A DNA stretch of 5,148 nt, taken from positions 1-5,148 of the forward strand of contig CADBMO010000034.1 in assembly GCA_902795755.1 (NCBI GenBank), written 5' to 3'. The position numbers and the translations under genes were made by a program. Positions 4,969-5,148 of this stretch are shown here, one piece after another. Numbering within the stretch: the stretch's first letter is position 1; each line of letters opens with the position of its first letter. Origin of the DNA: an uncultured Erysipelotrichaceae bacterium. GTDB lineage: Bacteria; Bacillota_I; Bacilli_A; RF39; UBA660. The notes below the pieces were generated by a model, which saw nothing but the letters and a program-made list of their open reading frames with translations, was not told where the DNA came from and ran no database searches.

Positions 4969-5000
4969 TAAACTTTTTTTATTTTTTAAACTTTTTTTAT
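4969..5000. repeat. 14-base direct repeat in an A/T-tract spacer
   Basis: TAAACTTTTTTTAT occurs at 4969-4982 and again at 4987-5000, an 18-base period. Each copy holds a T7 tract, with a T6 tract between them. The spacer between the divergent acetyltransferase and tRNA promoters (4959-5027) contains nothing else I can identify apart from CTTTCTTT at 5001-5008, which is complementary to AAAGAAAG at 5033-5040. Likely roles are DNA curvature or UP elements for the flanking promoters. Confidence 0.6.
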
Positions 5001-5027
5001 CTTTCTTTATTTTTTAATAAAAAAGGC

Positions 5028-5056
5028 TTGAAAAAGAAAGAAAAAATTGATATTAT
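5028..5056 (+). promoter_or_regulatory. Sigma-A-type promoter of the tRNA-Met gene
   Basis: TTGAAA (5028-5033), a 17-base spacer and TATTAT (5051-5056); each hexamer matches the consensus at five of six positions. Transcription would start near 5063, about ten bases before the mature 5' end of the tRNA. An A/T-tract region lies immediately upstream. Confidence 0.75.
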
Positions 5057-5072
5057 ATTATTGCGTTGTTAT

Positions 5073-5148
5073 GGCGAGATAGCTCAGCTGGCTAGAGCGT
5101 TCGGTTCATACCCGAAAGGTCGAGGGTTCGATCCCCCCTCTCGCTACC
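5073..5148 (+). tRNA. Elongator tRNA-Met (anticodon CAT), missing only the last base
   Basis: The cloverleaf folds fully. The acceptor is GGCGAGA (5073-5079) with TCTCGCT (5139-5145), and the D stem is GCTC/GAGC. The anticodon stem is TTCGG/CCGAA with loop TTCATAC, anticodon CAT at 5107-5109. The T loop is TTCGATC (5127-5133), and discriminator A plus CC follow at 5146-5148. The final A of an encoded CCA would be base 5149. It is not the initiator: bacterial initiators have a 1:72 mismatch and three G:C pairs next to the anticodon loop, whereas this one has a G1:U72 pair and CGG/CCG. The whole body closely resembles B. subtilis elongator tRNA-Met, and unlike tRNA-Ile2 (also CAT) it starts GGCG. 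The T stem has one A:C mismatch (5123 with 5137). Further tRNA genes may follow beyond the edge. Confidence 0.95.

Noticed and set aside
4969..5040. Mobile element ends or a CRISPR-like repeat
   Set aside because: There are only two 14-base low-complexity copies, with no unique spacers, no transposase and no target duplication; simple A/T tracts explain them.
5073..5148. tRNA-Ile2 (lysidine type) or initiator tRNA-fMet, which share the CAT anticodon
   Set aside because: The acceptor stem, the G1:U72 pair and the CGG/CCG anticodon stem match elongator tRNA-Met and not the other two.
1..5148. Use of the Mycoplasma genetic code (TGA as Trp) suggested by the AT-rich composition
   Set aside because: TGA ends the metallo-hydrolase and the lipocalin-like gene exactly where the next gene's binding site and start lie, and tryptophans are TGG.
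1..5148. A defence, toxin-antitoxin or other new multi-gene system
   Set aside because: No nuclease, toxin, reverse transcriptase or transposase signature is present. The one exonuclease-like protein has lost its catalytic residues and sits beside housekeeping genes.

Overview
The window is AT-rich (roughly a quarter to 30 % G+C by eye) and densely packed, with short spacers, strong AGGAGG-type ribosome binding sites and overlapping stop/start codons. It carries the start of a yvcK gene and an elongator tRNA-Met whose body closely resembles the Bacillus subtilis one. Together these point to a low-GC Firmicute, probably an uncultured Bacilli or Clostridia lineage. TGA acts as a true stop: two genes end in TGA immediately before the next start, and tryptophan is encoded by TGG. 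This argues against the Mycoplasma code. Species cannot be named from this window.

Layout from left to right. (1) Positions 1-1246, minus strand: a promoter at 1218-1246 reads leftward into three tightly coupled genes. These are a degenerate DEDD-exonuclease-like protein, a compact metallo-beta-lactamase-fold hydrolase and the N-terminus of YvcK, which is cut by the window edge. (2) Positions 1278-1814, plus strand: a small membrane protein resembling DUF6512, the only protein gene on this strand. (3) Positions 1806-4284, minus strand: a four-gene unit that starts at an extended -10 promoter (4276-4284). It encodes a membrane-anchored, lipocalin-like exported protein, the UDP-sugar 4-epimerase GalE, a 119-residue unknown protein and a DUF2238/YjdF-like membrane protein. 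It ends at a hairpin shared with the convergent plus-strand gene. (4) Positions 4284-4958, minus strand: a single GNAT acetyltransferase gene with its own promoter and terminator. (5) Positions 4959-5148: an A/T-tract spacer, then a plus-strand promoter and the gene for elongator tRNA-Met, which lacks only the final A of CCA at the window end.

How the genes may work together. GalE and YvcK both concern UDP-sugars and envelope precursors: GalE interconverts them, and YvcK is reported to bind UDP-sugars and to influence cell-wall synthesis. The proteins encoded with GalE include an exported anchored protein and an integral membrane protein. A cell-envelope theme is therefore plausible, but it is inferred from gene order only. 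I see no mobile element, CRISPR array, phage gene or defence system. Most of the window looks like ordinary chromosomal housekeeping. The most distinctive points are the predicted broad substrate range of GalE (Cys at the gate position), the inactivated exonuclease-like protein leading the yvcK operon, a dockerin/EF-hand-like loop in the unknown 119-residue protein, and the hairpin that contains both convergent stop codons.
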